From an uncultured Bacteroidales bacterium (GTDB taxonomy: Bacteria; Bacteroidota; Bacteroidia; Bacteroidales; P3): DNA of 8,615 nt. Of the stretch, positions 1-6,775 are shown one piece after another (position 1 is the first letter of the stretch; each line of letters starts with the position of its first letter). The notes beneath the pieces were generated by a model. That model made no database searches. It worked only from the letters and a program-made list of their open reading frames with translations, and was not told where the DNA came from. Location of the stretch: NCBI GenBank assembly GCA_937906975.1, contig CALCUN010000198.1:1-8615 (forward strand). The letters are read 5' to 3'. The position numbers and the translations under genes are program-made.

Positions 1-335
1 TTGAAACCGAAGAAATGTGGTTTGTAAATTGGGATTTAGGTGGAGCATATTGGGAAAAAGACAATAAAACTGCACAAAAATCATACGCAAACTCGCCACA
101 CCTTTTCGTAGATAAATGGGATACTCCTTTAATGGTAATACATTCTGAATTTGACTTTAGAATTGTTGCTTCTCAAGGTATGGCTGCTTATAACGCTGCT
201 GTGATTAGAGATATTCCTGCTCGTTATTTGTATTTCCCTGACGAAACTCACTGGGTTTTAAAGCCACAAAATGGAATTTTATGGCAAAGAAACTTCTTTG
301 ATTGGTTAGATAAGTGGTTAAAAGTAAAAGAATAA
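1..335 (+). CDS. S9-family serine peptidase, C-terminal fragment (DPP5-like)
   Basis: This is the C-terminal end of a prolyl-oligopeptidase-family (S9) peptidase. Its 5' part lies outside the window, and the first complete codon is at position 3. About 110 residues of the alpha/beta-hydrolase domain are visible. The segment HSEFDFRI carries the expected catalytic Asp (codon 153-155), and DETHWVLKPQN carries the expected catalytic His (codon 249-251). The catalytic Ser would lie upstream. The FPDETHWVLKPQN...WQRNFFDWLDKWL ending closely resembles dipeptidyl-peptidase 5-type enzymes of Bacteroidales, which remove dipeptides from oligopeptides and are normally periplasmic; that location is inferred from the family. 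The DUF3127 gene follows after 20 nt with no visible terminator or promoter, so co-transcription is likely. The family call is firm, but the exact subfamily is less certain because only the C-terminus is present. Confidence 0.88.
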   Translation, partial: ETEEMWFVNWDLGGAYWEKDNKTAQKSYANSPHLFVDKWDTPLMVIHSEFDFRIVASQGMAAYNAAVIRDIPARYLYFPDETHWVLKPQNGILWQRNFFDWLDKWLKVKE

Positions 336-355
336 AATAATAAAACAATAATATA

Positions 356-853
356 ATGGAAGCAATAGGAAAATTAATTGCAATATTACCCGAACAATCG
401 GGACAAACTGAAAGAGGTCCTTGGGTAAGAGGCGGATTTGTTATAGAAACTGAAGAACAATATCCAAAGAAAATCGCTTTCACTCTTTTTGGAGAAAGAG
501 TTGCTATGATTAAGTCTTTTACAATAGGAAGTGTTTTAAGAGTTCAATTCTCTGCTGAGTCAAGAGAATATGAAGGACGTTGGTATACTGATTTGCGTTG
601 TTTTAGAATAGAGCCGTTTACACAGCCTGCATACCCACAACAACCAATGCAACCTGCTTATGCTCAACAACCAGTTTATAATCAACCAATGCAGCAACCT
701 GTTTACGCACAACCTGCTCCGCAACCTGCATATCCACAACAAAACTTCCAACAACCAACTCCTCCGCCTGTGTATCCTACACCAAACAACACAGCAATGC
801 CGGTGGATAACACAAATCCATTCGATTCACAAGCAGATGATTTACCGTTTTAG
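356..853 (+). CDS. DUF3127 protein with SSB-like acidic C-terminal tip
   Basis: This 165-residue protein has an N-terminal DUF3127 domain (about residues 1-88, with GPWVRGGFVIETEEQYPKK and FGERVAMI), a family largely confined to Bacteroidota. A low-complexity linker follows (about 89-150), built from repeated P-A-Y-P-Q-Q-P-like units and rich in Pro, Gln and Tyr. The last residues read DSQADDLPF. This three-part layout of a beta-rich domain, a disordered Q/P-rich linker and an acidic tip ending in D-D-hydrophobic-P-F is that of bacterial single-stranded DNA-binding protein, whose tip (DDDIPF in E. coli) recruits repair proteins. A role in single-stranded DNA binding is an inference; the family has no function I can cite. 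The start at 356 is the first ATG, 20 nt after the peptidase stop. The gene converges with radA and shares its terminator. Confidence 0.9.
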   Translation: MEAIGKLIAILPEQSGQTERGPWVRGGFVIETEEQYPKKIAFTLFGERVAMIKSFTIGSVLRVQFSAESREYEGRWYTDLRCFRIEPFTQPAYPQQPMQPAYAQQPVYNQPMQQPVYAQPAPQPAYPQQNFQQPTPPPVYPTPNNTAMPVDNTNPFDSQADDLPF

Positions 854-869
854 TGTAAATTAAAAAATA

Positions 870-909
870 AAAAGGAGAGAAGATTTAAAAAATACACTTC
901 TCTCCTTTT
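870..909. terminator. Bidirectional terminator shared by the DUF3127 gene and radA
   Basis: A perfect 13-bp inverted repeat (870-882 and 897-909, AAAAGGAGAGAAG / CTTCTCTCCTTTT) encloses a 14-nt loop. Read on the minus strand, the stem is followed by a T-rich tail (TTATTTTTTAA), making it a good rho-independent terminator for radA. Read on the plus strand, the right arm itself ends in four T and is followed by ATTATTT, adequate for the DUF3127 gene. The right arm lies inside the last codons of radA, and the radA stop (885-887) sits in the loop. Confidence 0.85.
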
Positions 910-2243
910 ATTATTTCCTCAATTTTTCCTAAGGCTACCACTTCGGTGGAAATATTTTTAAGGTCTAATGATTTAAGGTTGTACTTACTTATATAGATTC
1001 TTTCAAATCCTAATTTATTTGCCTCAGATATTCTTTGTTCTATTTTAACCACAGGACGTAACTCGCCACTTAGTCCAACCTCTGCGGCAAAACAATGTTT
1101 AGATGAAATAGAAATATCAGCGTTTGACGAAATAAGACTTGCAATAACTGCTAAATCTATTGCGGGGTCAGAGACTTTCAATCCGCCAGCTATGTTTAAA
1201 AATACGTCTTTGTTGCTAATCTTTACGCCAACCTTCTTTTCCAAAACTGCAAGCAACATACTAAGTCTTCTAAGATCGAATCCCGTAGAACTTTTCTGTG
1301 CAGAAGCATAATAAGAATTAGCAACCAAAGCCTGAGTTTCGATAAACATAGGTCGAGAGCCTTCAAGAGTTGCCGCAATCGCAGTTCCAGAAAGATATTG
1401 ATCGCTATTAGAAAGTAAAATCTCGGAAGGGTTACTCACCTGTCTTAAACCGTATGATTGCATTTCAAAAATTCCTAACTCGTTTGTTGAACCAAAACGA
1501 TTTTTTACAGAACGCAAAATTCTATATCCATAATTTCTATCACCCTCAAACTGTAAAACAACATCAACTATATGTTCCAAGATTTTAGGTCCCGCAATAC
1601 TGCCGTCCTTTGTTATGTGTCCTACAATTATAATCGGAATAGAATTTTGTTTTGCAAAAGAAGAAAGCACCGAAGTACACTCTCTGATTTGTGAAACACT
1701 GCCAGCAGAAGAATCAATCTCGTAAGTTGTCATTGTTTGAATAGAATCAATAATTATTATCTGCGGTTGTACTTCTTTTGCCTTTTCTACAATGTTTTCA
1801 ACATTAGTTTCAATAAGCACATAGCAGTTTCCGTTATTTTTATTGATTCTTTCCGAACGCATTTTTATTTGTTGAGCGCTCTCTTCTCCGCTAACGTAAA
1901 GCACTCTCTTGTCATTACAATTCAAAGCCGTTTGAAGCAAAAGCGTACTCTTACCAATTCCAGGCTCTCCTCCCATAAGGACAACACTTCCCAAAACCAA
2001 ACCGCCACCCAATACGCGATTAAATTCCTCGTTCTTTAAATCAATTCTTTGTTCGCTTGTGCAGACGATTTGACTCATTAAAAAGATAGGACTTTTCTCT
2101 TGAAGTCCTATCTTTTTTTCGTTTCTGTGCAAAACTTCCTGCTCGTAACTATTCCAACTCCCACATTGAGGACATTTTCCTATCCAAACAGCAGATTTTG
2201 CACCGCACTCCTTACAAAAGAATGCTGTTTTTTCCTTTGCCAT
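885..2243 (-). CDS. radA: DNA repair protein RadA (Sms)
   Basis: RadA is a RecA-related ATPase that drives branch migration and D-loop processing during homologous recombination. All hallmarks are present in the 452 residues (E. coli RadA has 460). They are an N-terminal C4 zinc finger (C10, C13, C24, C27), a Walker A motif GEPGIGKST at 92-100, and a Walker B strand IIIID ending at D166. The RadA-specific KNRFG motif is at 247-251, and a C-terminal Lon-protease-like domain spans about 275-450. The ATG at 2241-2243 is only 2 nt beyond the stop of the upstream DUF799 lipoprotein gene, so radA is the last gene of that operon and probably depends on its promoters. The final codons form one arm of the shared terminator. 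The lipoprotein-radA linkage has no evident functional logic. Confidence 0.98.
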   Translation of the reverse strand: MAKEKTAFFCKECGAKSAVWIGKCPQCGSWNSYEQEVLHRNEKKIGLQEKSPIFLMSQIVCTSEQRIDLKNEEFNRVLGGGLVLGSVVLMGGEPGIGKSTLLLQTALNCNDKRVLYVSGEESAQQIKMRSERINKNNGNCYVLIETNVENIVEKAKEVQPQIIIIDSIQTMTTYEIDSSAGSVSQIRECTSVLSSFAKQNSIPIIIVGHITKDGSIAGPKILEHIVDVVLQFEGDRNYGYRILRSVKNRFGSTNELGIFEMQSYGLRQVSNPSEILLSNSDQYLSGTAIAATLEGSRPMFIETQALVANSYYASAQKSSTGFDLRRLSMLLAVLEKKVGVKISNKDVFLNIAGGLKVSDPAIDLAVIASLISSNADISISSKHCFAAEVGLSGELRPVVKIEQRISEANKLGFERIYISKYNLKSLDLKNISTEVVALGKIEEIIKGEKCIF

Positions 2244-2245
2244 TT

Positions 2246-3142
2246 TTAACTTGGTTTTACATTAACCTTGTATCGCATATCTTTTTTATGAGAAAATCTC
2301 TTTTGGTCTAAAAGATAATCCTTGTGATAAGGGCCTATTGGCAAATCTAAGAAAGCATATCTTTGCATTTGTTGGCAAATACCAAGATAGTGATTTTCTT
2401 TTTCATCTTCTATAAGGCTTTTCTTATTTTTTTTCTTTGTTGGCATTTGAGAATCGTAGTTAAAATCAGCATGACGTGAGAAAAGAGTTTCATTAGTCTT
2501 AGTAGAAATCAAGTCATATTGAGCATTCATATTCACATTTGTAGTCCACCATTCCTTTTTAATAGTATAAATAGTTACATACAAAACAGCATCAACTCCA
2601 TACTTTGAAAGATATTTCTTGCTGTCTTCTTTCTTGCAATATTGTGAAGAAAACAAAGTGTCAGCCTTAAACTCATCAAGCAAAGGCAAAGCGGGCAAAA
2701 CATAATATCCCTTCAATTGCAATTCTTCGCAAATAGCAGAATAAAACATCTCGTCAGCATATTTTTCCTTACTTCTATTCCAAGGATAAACCACCAAAAT
2801 AGTTTTTGGTTTCTCCACATACATTTCAGGATATGTTATATCTCTTTCCACCTTCTTTGGAAAAACTTTTCTCCATGTTCTTTCCACCCAATTAGGCTCA
2901 GCTTCCTCACCTTCTTCCAATTGTCTTTCCAATTCTTTCTTATAAGCAGCTTGCTCTTTCTCGCTTAATTTTGTAACAGTTGTGTCTTGCGCAGGAGTAA
3001 CTTGTTGCCCCATTACCATTCTTATCACATCCTCTGTTGTAAGTTGAGGTTGTGGCTCTTGTTTTTTAAACTTTTCTAAAAGAGAACAACTGCTATTTAA
3101 AAGTGCAACTAAGAATAAAATATATAAAGTTCTTTTTTTCAT
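2246..3142 (-). CDS. DUF799/GNA1162-like lipoprotein
   Basis: This is a 298-residue predicted lipoprotein. It has a signal peptide with charged MKKR, a hydrophobic stretch at 5-15 and a lipobox NSSC with the acylated Cys at 19. A long charged, Gln/Glu/Lys-rich spacer (about 20-100) precedes a domain (about 103-276) that matches the DUF799/GNA1162 pattern: KPKTILVVYP (111-120), GYYVLPAL (145-152), YGVDAVLYVTI (181-191) and an LPIGPYHKDY segment (267-276). A Lys-rich insertion (236-250) lies just before this last segment. In Neisseria and other Proteobacteria, GNA1162 is encoded with a DUF4810 lipoprotein and a CsgG-like protein and is thought to act at the outer membrane. The same DUF4810 partner lies directly upstream here, and the two genes overlap by ATGA (3139-3142), suggesting translational coupling. 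The family assignment rests on motif resemblance; the biochemical function is unknown. Confidence 0.85.
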   Translation of the reverse strand: MKKRTLYILFLVALLNSSCSLLEKFKKQEPQPQLTTEDVIRMVMGQQVTPAQDTTVTKLSEKEQAAYKKELERQLEEGEEAEPNWVERTWRKVFPKKVERDITYPEMYVEKPKTILVVYPWNRSKEKYADEMFYSAICEELQLKGYYVLPALPLLDEFKADTLFSSQYCKKEDSKKYLSKYGVDAVLYVTIYTIKKEWWTTNVNMNAQYDLISTKTNETLFSRHADFNYDSQMPTKKKNKKSLIEDEKENHYLGICQQMQRYAFLDLPIGPYHKDYLLDQKRFSHKKDMRYKVNVKPS

Positions 3143-3486
3143 AATCCCAACTTCTCCATTAAAGATTGAACGTATGTTTTGCTTTCTGGATATGTTAAAT
3201 ATTCTTTTTCAAAGTAAAGTTTAGCCTCATCTTTGTCGCCTCTCTTGTACATAAGATAAGCATAATCAGCATAAGAACCAGGAGGCGGAACAAGGTTTTC
3301 GCCTTGCGGCTCTTTAACGATAGGAGAAAAAACCTTAGCCAAGTTTTTAAAATCCTTATCAGCAAATTGCTGAGAATCTTTTGCGTAAGTATAAATCACA
3401 TCTTGGTAATCATAGTGAGTATATAACACTTTTGTGCAAGAGGTGAAAGACATCATCAAAAGCAATAGTGTAAATATTTTTTTCAT
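3139..3486 (-). CDS. DUF4810 lipoprotein
   Basis: This is a 115-residue predicted lipoprotein starting MKKIFTLLLLMMSFTSC, with the lipobox Cys at residue 17. After a short N-terminal region (LYTHYDYQDVIYTY), residues about 67-102 hold the family signature. This is a PPPG motif followed by a TPR-like helical hairpin, YADYAYLMYKRGDKDEAKLYFEKEYLTYPES. A longer open frame begins at 3534, but its extra 16 residues would put a charged segment ahead of the signal peptide and would overlap the promoter at 3504-3535, so the ATG at 3484-3486 is preferred. The downstream DUF799 gene overlaps the stop by ATGA. In Proteobacteria this family lies between csgG-like and DUF799 genes. No csgG is present here; hydF lies upstream instead. 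The protein probably acts at the outer membrane together with the DUF799 protein. Confidence 0.85.
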   Translation of the reverse strand: MKKIFTLLLLMMSFTSCTKVLYTHYDYQDVIYTYAKDSQQFADKDFKNLAKVFSPIVKEPQGENLVPPPGSYADYAYLMYKRGDKDEAKLYFEKEYLTYPESKTYVQSLMEKLGL

Positions 3487-3503
3487 TCTTCTTATTTTTT
3501 TGT

Positions 3504-3535
3504 CAAAATTACTCTTTTTAACAATATTTGCCAAA
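3504..3535 (-). promoter_or_regulatory. Bacteroidota-type promoter for the DUF4810-DUF799-radA operon
   Basis: On the minus strand a TTTG (3535-3532) is followed after exactly 20 nt by TAATTTTG (3511-3504). This matches the Bacteroidota primary-sigma consensus TTTG-N19-21-TAnnTTTG at every fixed position. Transcription would begin near 3497, giving a leader of about 10-12 nt before the ATG at 3486. It lies immediately downstream of the hydF stop (3540-3542), so the lipoproteins and radA can be expressed separately from hydF. Confidence 0.72.
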
Positions 3536-3539
3536 TTTT

Positions 3540-4721
3540 TTACTTAAAGATTTCAGTTGCTCTTTCAAATATACCATGAATATAGGCTATAACTAAGCCA
3601 TAATTACTCACAGGCACGTTATTTTCCAAGGCAGGCAAAAGACGGTTTCTTATTTGTTGAGCAGTTGCCACACAACCTCCACATTGAATTATCATAGCAA
3701 AGTCTGTAAGAGGTGTTTCAATCTCTGAAAGTCCTGAAACAGCACTAAATTCCAACTTTTTACCCGTATATTTACTTATCCATTGAGGAAGTTTCACCCT
3801 TCCAATGTCTTCGCAAGTTGGTTGATGAGTACAACTTTCCAACATCAAGACTTTATCACCGTCTTTTAGCTTATCCAAATAAGGAGTTCCCTTTAAATAT
3901 TGCTCAAAAGCACCTTTCATTCTTGCAAGTACCACAGAAAAACTTGTAAGCTTAATATCCTTTGGAACAATCTTATCTACCATTTCAAAAACCTTTGAAT
4001 CAGTTACAACCAAATCGGGTTTTATTTTCTTTTCTCTAAGAGTCAATTCCAAATCTGTTTCCTTTACCACAACACAAACGCAATCTTTGTCAAGCACATC
4101 GCGTATTAGTTGAACTTGTGGTAAGATTAACCTTCCCTGAGGAGCAGCAGTATCAATAGGAGTTACCAAAAGAATTACATCACCCTTTTTTACAATATTT
4201 TGAAGAGGCGTTTTTCTTTCTCCTTCCTTTGCTTTTAGAGTTTTTGCTATAATATCAGAAATCAAAAGCATTGACTCAGAGCAGTGATTTTTCAACTCCA
4301 AAGAAATTTTTCTTTTAATTTCCTCATTCGCAGGCGTAATATCTGATTTATTATATAGAATTATAAGAGGAATATCATACTTTTTACATCTTTCAACAAA
4401 GTCTTCCTCCACTTTTTCAAACCTATTTTCGCTCACAATCAAGACAGCCAAATCCATTTGAGTCAAAGCGTGCAATGAGGCCTTAATTCTTTTTTCTCCA
4501 AGCGTGGTGTCATCGTCTAATCCCGCAGTATCCACCACTACAACCGCACCATAGCCAAACAATTCCATGTTTTTCTTAACCACATCGGTAGTTGTGCCTT
4601 TTTCTTGCGAAACAATAGAAACTTCTTGTCCTGTTAAAGCATTAACAATTGTGCTTTTTCCTACATTGGTTCTACCAAAAAATCCTATGTATTTTCTATT
4701 TTCTTTCGTAGTTTTTTCCAT
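3540..4721 (-). CDS. hydF: [FeFe]-hydrogenase maturation GTPase HydF
   Basis: HydF is the cytoplasmic GTPase and iron-sulfur scaffold on which HydE and HydG assemble the 2Fe subcluster before its transfer to apo-[FeFe]-hydrogenase. The 393 residues show an N-terminal Era/TrmE-like G domain with G1 GRTNVGKST (16-24), switch residues GTTT (42-45), G3 DTAG (64-67) and G4 NKSD (124-127). A central dimerization domain spans about 175-265, and a C-terminal cluster-binding domain follows. The cluster motif is C297-T-H299 followed by QCGGC (346-350). The usual pattern has His before the CxxC pair; here it is Gln346. Cys303, near C297, is a possible extra thiol. Neither hydE, hydG nor a hydrogenase gene is in the window, so the maturation genes are dispersed. 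A -7 box lies 17 nt upstream of the start, and a palindrome occupies the position expected for the -33 element. Confidence 0.97.
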   Translation of the reverse strand: MEKTTKENRKYIGFFGRTNVGKSTIVNALTGQEVSIVSQEKGTTTDVVKKNMELFGYGAVVVVDTAGLDDDTTLGEKRIKASLHALTQMDLAVLIVSENRFEKVEEDFVERCKKYDIPLIILYNKSDITPANEEIKRKISLELKNHCSESMLLISDIIAKTLKAKEGERKTPLQNIVKKGDVILLVTPIDTAAPQGRLILPQVQLIRDVLDKDCVCVVVKETDLELTLREKKIKPDLVVTDSKVFEMVDKIVPKDIKLTSFSVVLARMKGAFEQYLKGTPYLDKLKDGDKVLMLESCTHQPTCEDIGRVKLPQWISKYTGKKLEFSAVSGLSEIETPLTDFAMIIQCGGCVATAQQIRNRLLPALENNVPVSNYGLVIAYIHGIFERATEIFK

Positions 4722-4737
4722 TTCAAAAATTTTTCTG

Positions 4738-4745
4738 CAAATATA
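4738..4745 (-). promoter_or_regulatory. Candidate -7 element of the hydF promoter
   Basis: TATATTTG on the minus strand fits TAnnTTTG and lies 16 nt before the hydF ATG, which predicts a very short leader of about 10 nt. No TTTG occurs 19-21 nt further upstream. That position is instead covered by the palindrome at 4758-4770, which suggests a regulated promoter. A single 8-mer in AT-rich DNA is weak evidence on its own. Confidence 0.5.
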
Positions 4746-4757
4746 ATTAAAATATTA

Positions 4758-4770
4758 TGACAATTTGTCA
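4758..4770. promoter_or_regulatory. Palindrome in the hydF-htpG divergent region (candidate operator)
   Basis: TGACAATTTGTCA is a perfect 6-bp inverted repeat with a one-base centre. A second half-site TTTGTCA lies at 4804-4810, 40 bp away from the matching half at 4764-4770, about four helical turns. The palindrome covers the place where the -33 element of the hydF promoter should be, and it is about 78 bp upstream of the htpG start. A transcription factor site is an inference. The protein that would bind is unknown, and no regulator gene is adjacent. Confidence 0.4.
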
Positions 4771-4847
4771 GCAAGGTCTGTTTGGAACAAATTTTTCCTT
4801 TGATTTGTCAAAATAATTCAAAGAAATATTTAAAATAAAACAAAGAT

Positions 4848-6746
4848 ATGAAAGGTACAATAAATGTAAAAACAGAGAATATTTTTCCTGTTATCAAAAA
4901 ATTCCTTTATTCTGACCACGAAATCTTTTTAAGAGAGATAGTTAGTAACGCAGTTGATGCAACTCAAAAGTTGAAAACGCTTGCTTCTTTGGGAGAATTT
5001 AAAGGTGAGTTAGGAGATTTAACAATAGATGTAGTAATAGACAAAGACAAAAAGACACTTTCTGTTATTGACAAGGGAATTGGTATGAGTAAAGACGAGG
5101 TTGAAAAATATATTACTCAAATTGCCTTTTCAGGAGCAGAAGAATTTGTTGAAAAATACAAAGGAAAAAGCGAATTAGAAGCCAATGGACTTATAGGACA
5201 CTTTGGATTAGGATTCTTTTCTTCATTCATGGTGAGTGATTTAGTAGAAATAAAAACAAAATCCTTCAAAGACGCACCAGCAGTACATTGGACATGTGAT
5301 GGAAGTACAGAATACTCAATAGAAGAAACACAAAAAGCAGAAAGAGGTACAGAAATCATAATGCACATCGATGAAGAATCCTCAGAATTTCTTGAAGAAC
5401 ACAGAATAATCTCGCTTTTAGAAAAATATTGTAAGTTTATGCCAATAAGCATTCGCTGTGGCAAGGAAACAAATTGGGTAGATTCTGAAACAGAAAAAGA
5501 CGAAAAAGGAAATCCTAAAAGAGTTGAAGTATTAGAAGACAGAATAATCAACGACACAAACCCTCTTTGGAAACAAAAACCAAGCGAATTGAAAGACGAA
5601 GACTACAATAAATTCTTCCATCAATTATATCCAATGAATTTTGATGAGCCTTTGTTTCATATTCACTTGAATGTAGATTATCCTTTTAACCTAACAGGTA
5701 TTCTTTACTTTCCAAAAGTTAAGAAAAACATAGATCCACACAGAGATAAAATACAATTGTATTGCAATCAAGTGTTTGTAACAGACAGCGTAGAAGGAGT
5801 AGTTCCAGAATACATGATGTTGCTTCGTGGAGTATTGGATTCACCAGACATTCCATTGAACGTAAGCCGTTCTTACTTGCAAGCAGACGGAAATGTTAAG
5901 AAAATATCTTCACACATCTCTAAAAAAGTTGCAGAAAAGTTAGAACAAATGTACAAAAACGACAAAGAAGAATTTTTAAAGAAGTGGGACGACTTATCTA
6001 TCTTTATAAAATATGGAATGATAAGCGATGAAAAATTCTACGACCGTATGTCGAAGGTTTGTCAATTAAAAAACACAGAAGCAAACTACTTTACATTTGA
6101 AGAATACAAAGCAAAAATTGAAACACTTCAAACAGACAAAAACAAAAAGTTGGTTTATCTTTACGCAAACAACACAGACGAACAATATACCTACATAAAA
6201 GCAGCAAAAGACAAAGGATACGATGTGCTTTTAATGGACGGAATATTAGACAATCACTTCATACAAACCTTAGAACACAAATTTACAGACGTTAAATTTG
6301 CAAGAATAGACTCAGACACGATAGAAAAACTAATAGAAAAAGACGAAGTTATCCCTTCTAAACTTTCAGAAGAAGAAACCAATAAGTTAAAAACCTTAGT
6401 TGAAGCAATCGTAGATAAAAGCAAGTTTACAGTACAAACAGAAAGCTTAGAACAAAACGCACAACCATTCACCATAACACAAAATGAGTTTATGAGAAGA
6501 ATGAAAGAAATGGCGGAAATGGGCGGAGGCGGAATGGCGTCTTTCTATGGCGAGATGCCAGAAAATTATAACCTTGTTGTGAACGTAAATCACCCTATAA
6601 TGACTCAAATTCTTGAAGAAAAAGACGCAGATAAGCAATCTCAAACCTTATCTCAATTAAAAGACCTTGCACTTCTTAGCCAAGGACTTTTAAAAGGCGA
6701 AGCCTTAGATAATTTCATAAGCCGTAGCGTAGAGATTATAAAATAA
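4848..6746 (+). CDS. htpG: Molecular chaperone HtpG (Hsp90 family)
   Basis: HtpG is the cytosolic, ATP-dependent, dimeric bacterial Hsp90. The 632 residues (E. coli has 624) cover all three domains. In the N-terminal GHKL ATPase domain (about 1-215) are E30 and N34 in LREIVSNAVDA, D75 in DKGIGM, and the lid glycines of GHFGLGFF (117-124). In the middle domain (about 220-490) NVSR places the conserved catalytic-loop Arg at 341. The C-terminal dimerization domain (about 500-632) contains a Met-rich amphipathic segment, FMRRMKEMAEMGGGGMASF. The ATG at 4848 aligns with the family's start, and no Shine-Dalgarno sequence precedes it. I found no consensus promoter in the 126-nt upstream gap, so a heat-shock or other alternative signal is possible. 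The gene is transcribed alone and ends at a strong terminator. Confidence 0.98.
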   Translation: MKGTINVKTENIFPVIKKFLYSDHEIFLREIVSNAVDATQKLKTLASLGEFKGELGDLTIDVVIDKDKKTLSVIDKGIGMSKDEVEKYITQIAFSGAEEFVEKYKGKSELEANGLIGHFGLGFFSSFMVSDLVEIKTKSFKDAPAVHWTCDGSTEYSIEETQKAERGTEIIMHIDEESSEFLEEHRIISLLEKYCKFMPISIRCGKETNWVDSETEKDEKGNPKRVEVLEDRIINDTNPLWKQKPSELKDEDYNKFFHQLYPMNFDEPLFHIHLNVDYPFNLTGILYFPKVKKNIDPHRDKIQLYCNQVFVTDSVEGVVPEYMMLLRGVLDSPDIPLNVSRSYLQADGNVKKISSHISKKVAEKLEQMYKNDKEEFLKKWDDLSIFIKYGMISDEKFYDRMSKVCQLKNTEANYFTFEEYKAKIETLQTDKNKKLVYLYANNTDEQYTYIKAAKDKGYDVLLMDGILDNHFIQTLEHKFTDVKFARIDSDTIEKLIEKDEVIPSKLSEEETNKLKTLVEAIVDKSKFTVQTESLEQNAQPFTITQNEFMRRMKEMAEMGGGGMASFYGEMPENYNLVVNVNHPIMTQILEEKDADKQSQTLSQLKDLALLSQGLLKGEALDNFISRSVEIIK

Positions 6747-6763
6747 AAAAAGAGCAAAAGCTC
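6745..6763 (-). terminator. Secondary minus-strand terminator for the small membrane protein gene
   Basis: GAGC-AAAA-GCTC (6752-6763) forms a short hairpin. On the minus strand it is followed directly by seven T (complement of the A run 6745-6751). The stem can extend by further A-T pairs past one mismatch. It lies beyond the shared terminator at 6776-6809 and abuts the htpG stop codon (6744-6746). Confidence 0.5.
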
Positions 6764-6775
6764 ATTTCTTTGAAC

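Noticed and set aside
205..483. 92-residue minus-strand reading frame across the peptidase/DUF3127 boundary
   Set aside because: It overlaps two well-supported plus-strand genes and has no family resemblance or promoter.
600..800. Short direct repeats in DNA encoding the Q/P-rich linker, considered as a CRISPR-like or satellite array
   Set aside because: They are imperfect, in frame and simply encode the low-complexity linker of the DUF3127 protein.
3139..3534. Longer 131-residue form of the DUF4810 protein
   Set aside because: The extra 16 N-terminal residues are charged and would precede a clear lipoprotein signal peptide. The promoter at 3504-3535 lies inside that extension.
4781..4807. 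Possible htpG promoter using TTTG at 4781-4784 with TTCCTTTG or TTGATTTG as -7
   Set aside because: Both -7 candidates have T instead of A at position 2, and spacings of 10 or 15 nt are far from 19-21.
3499..4814. 11-mer TTTGTCAAAAT at 3499-3509 and 4804-4814 as a shared operator
   Set aside because: The first copy is largely the -7 box of the lipoprotein promoter read in reverse, and the second lies in similar AT-rich DNA, so two copies are not convincing as a regulatory motif.
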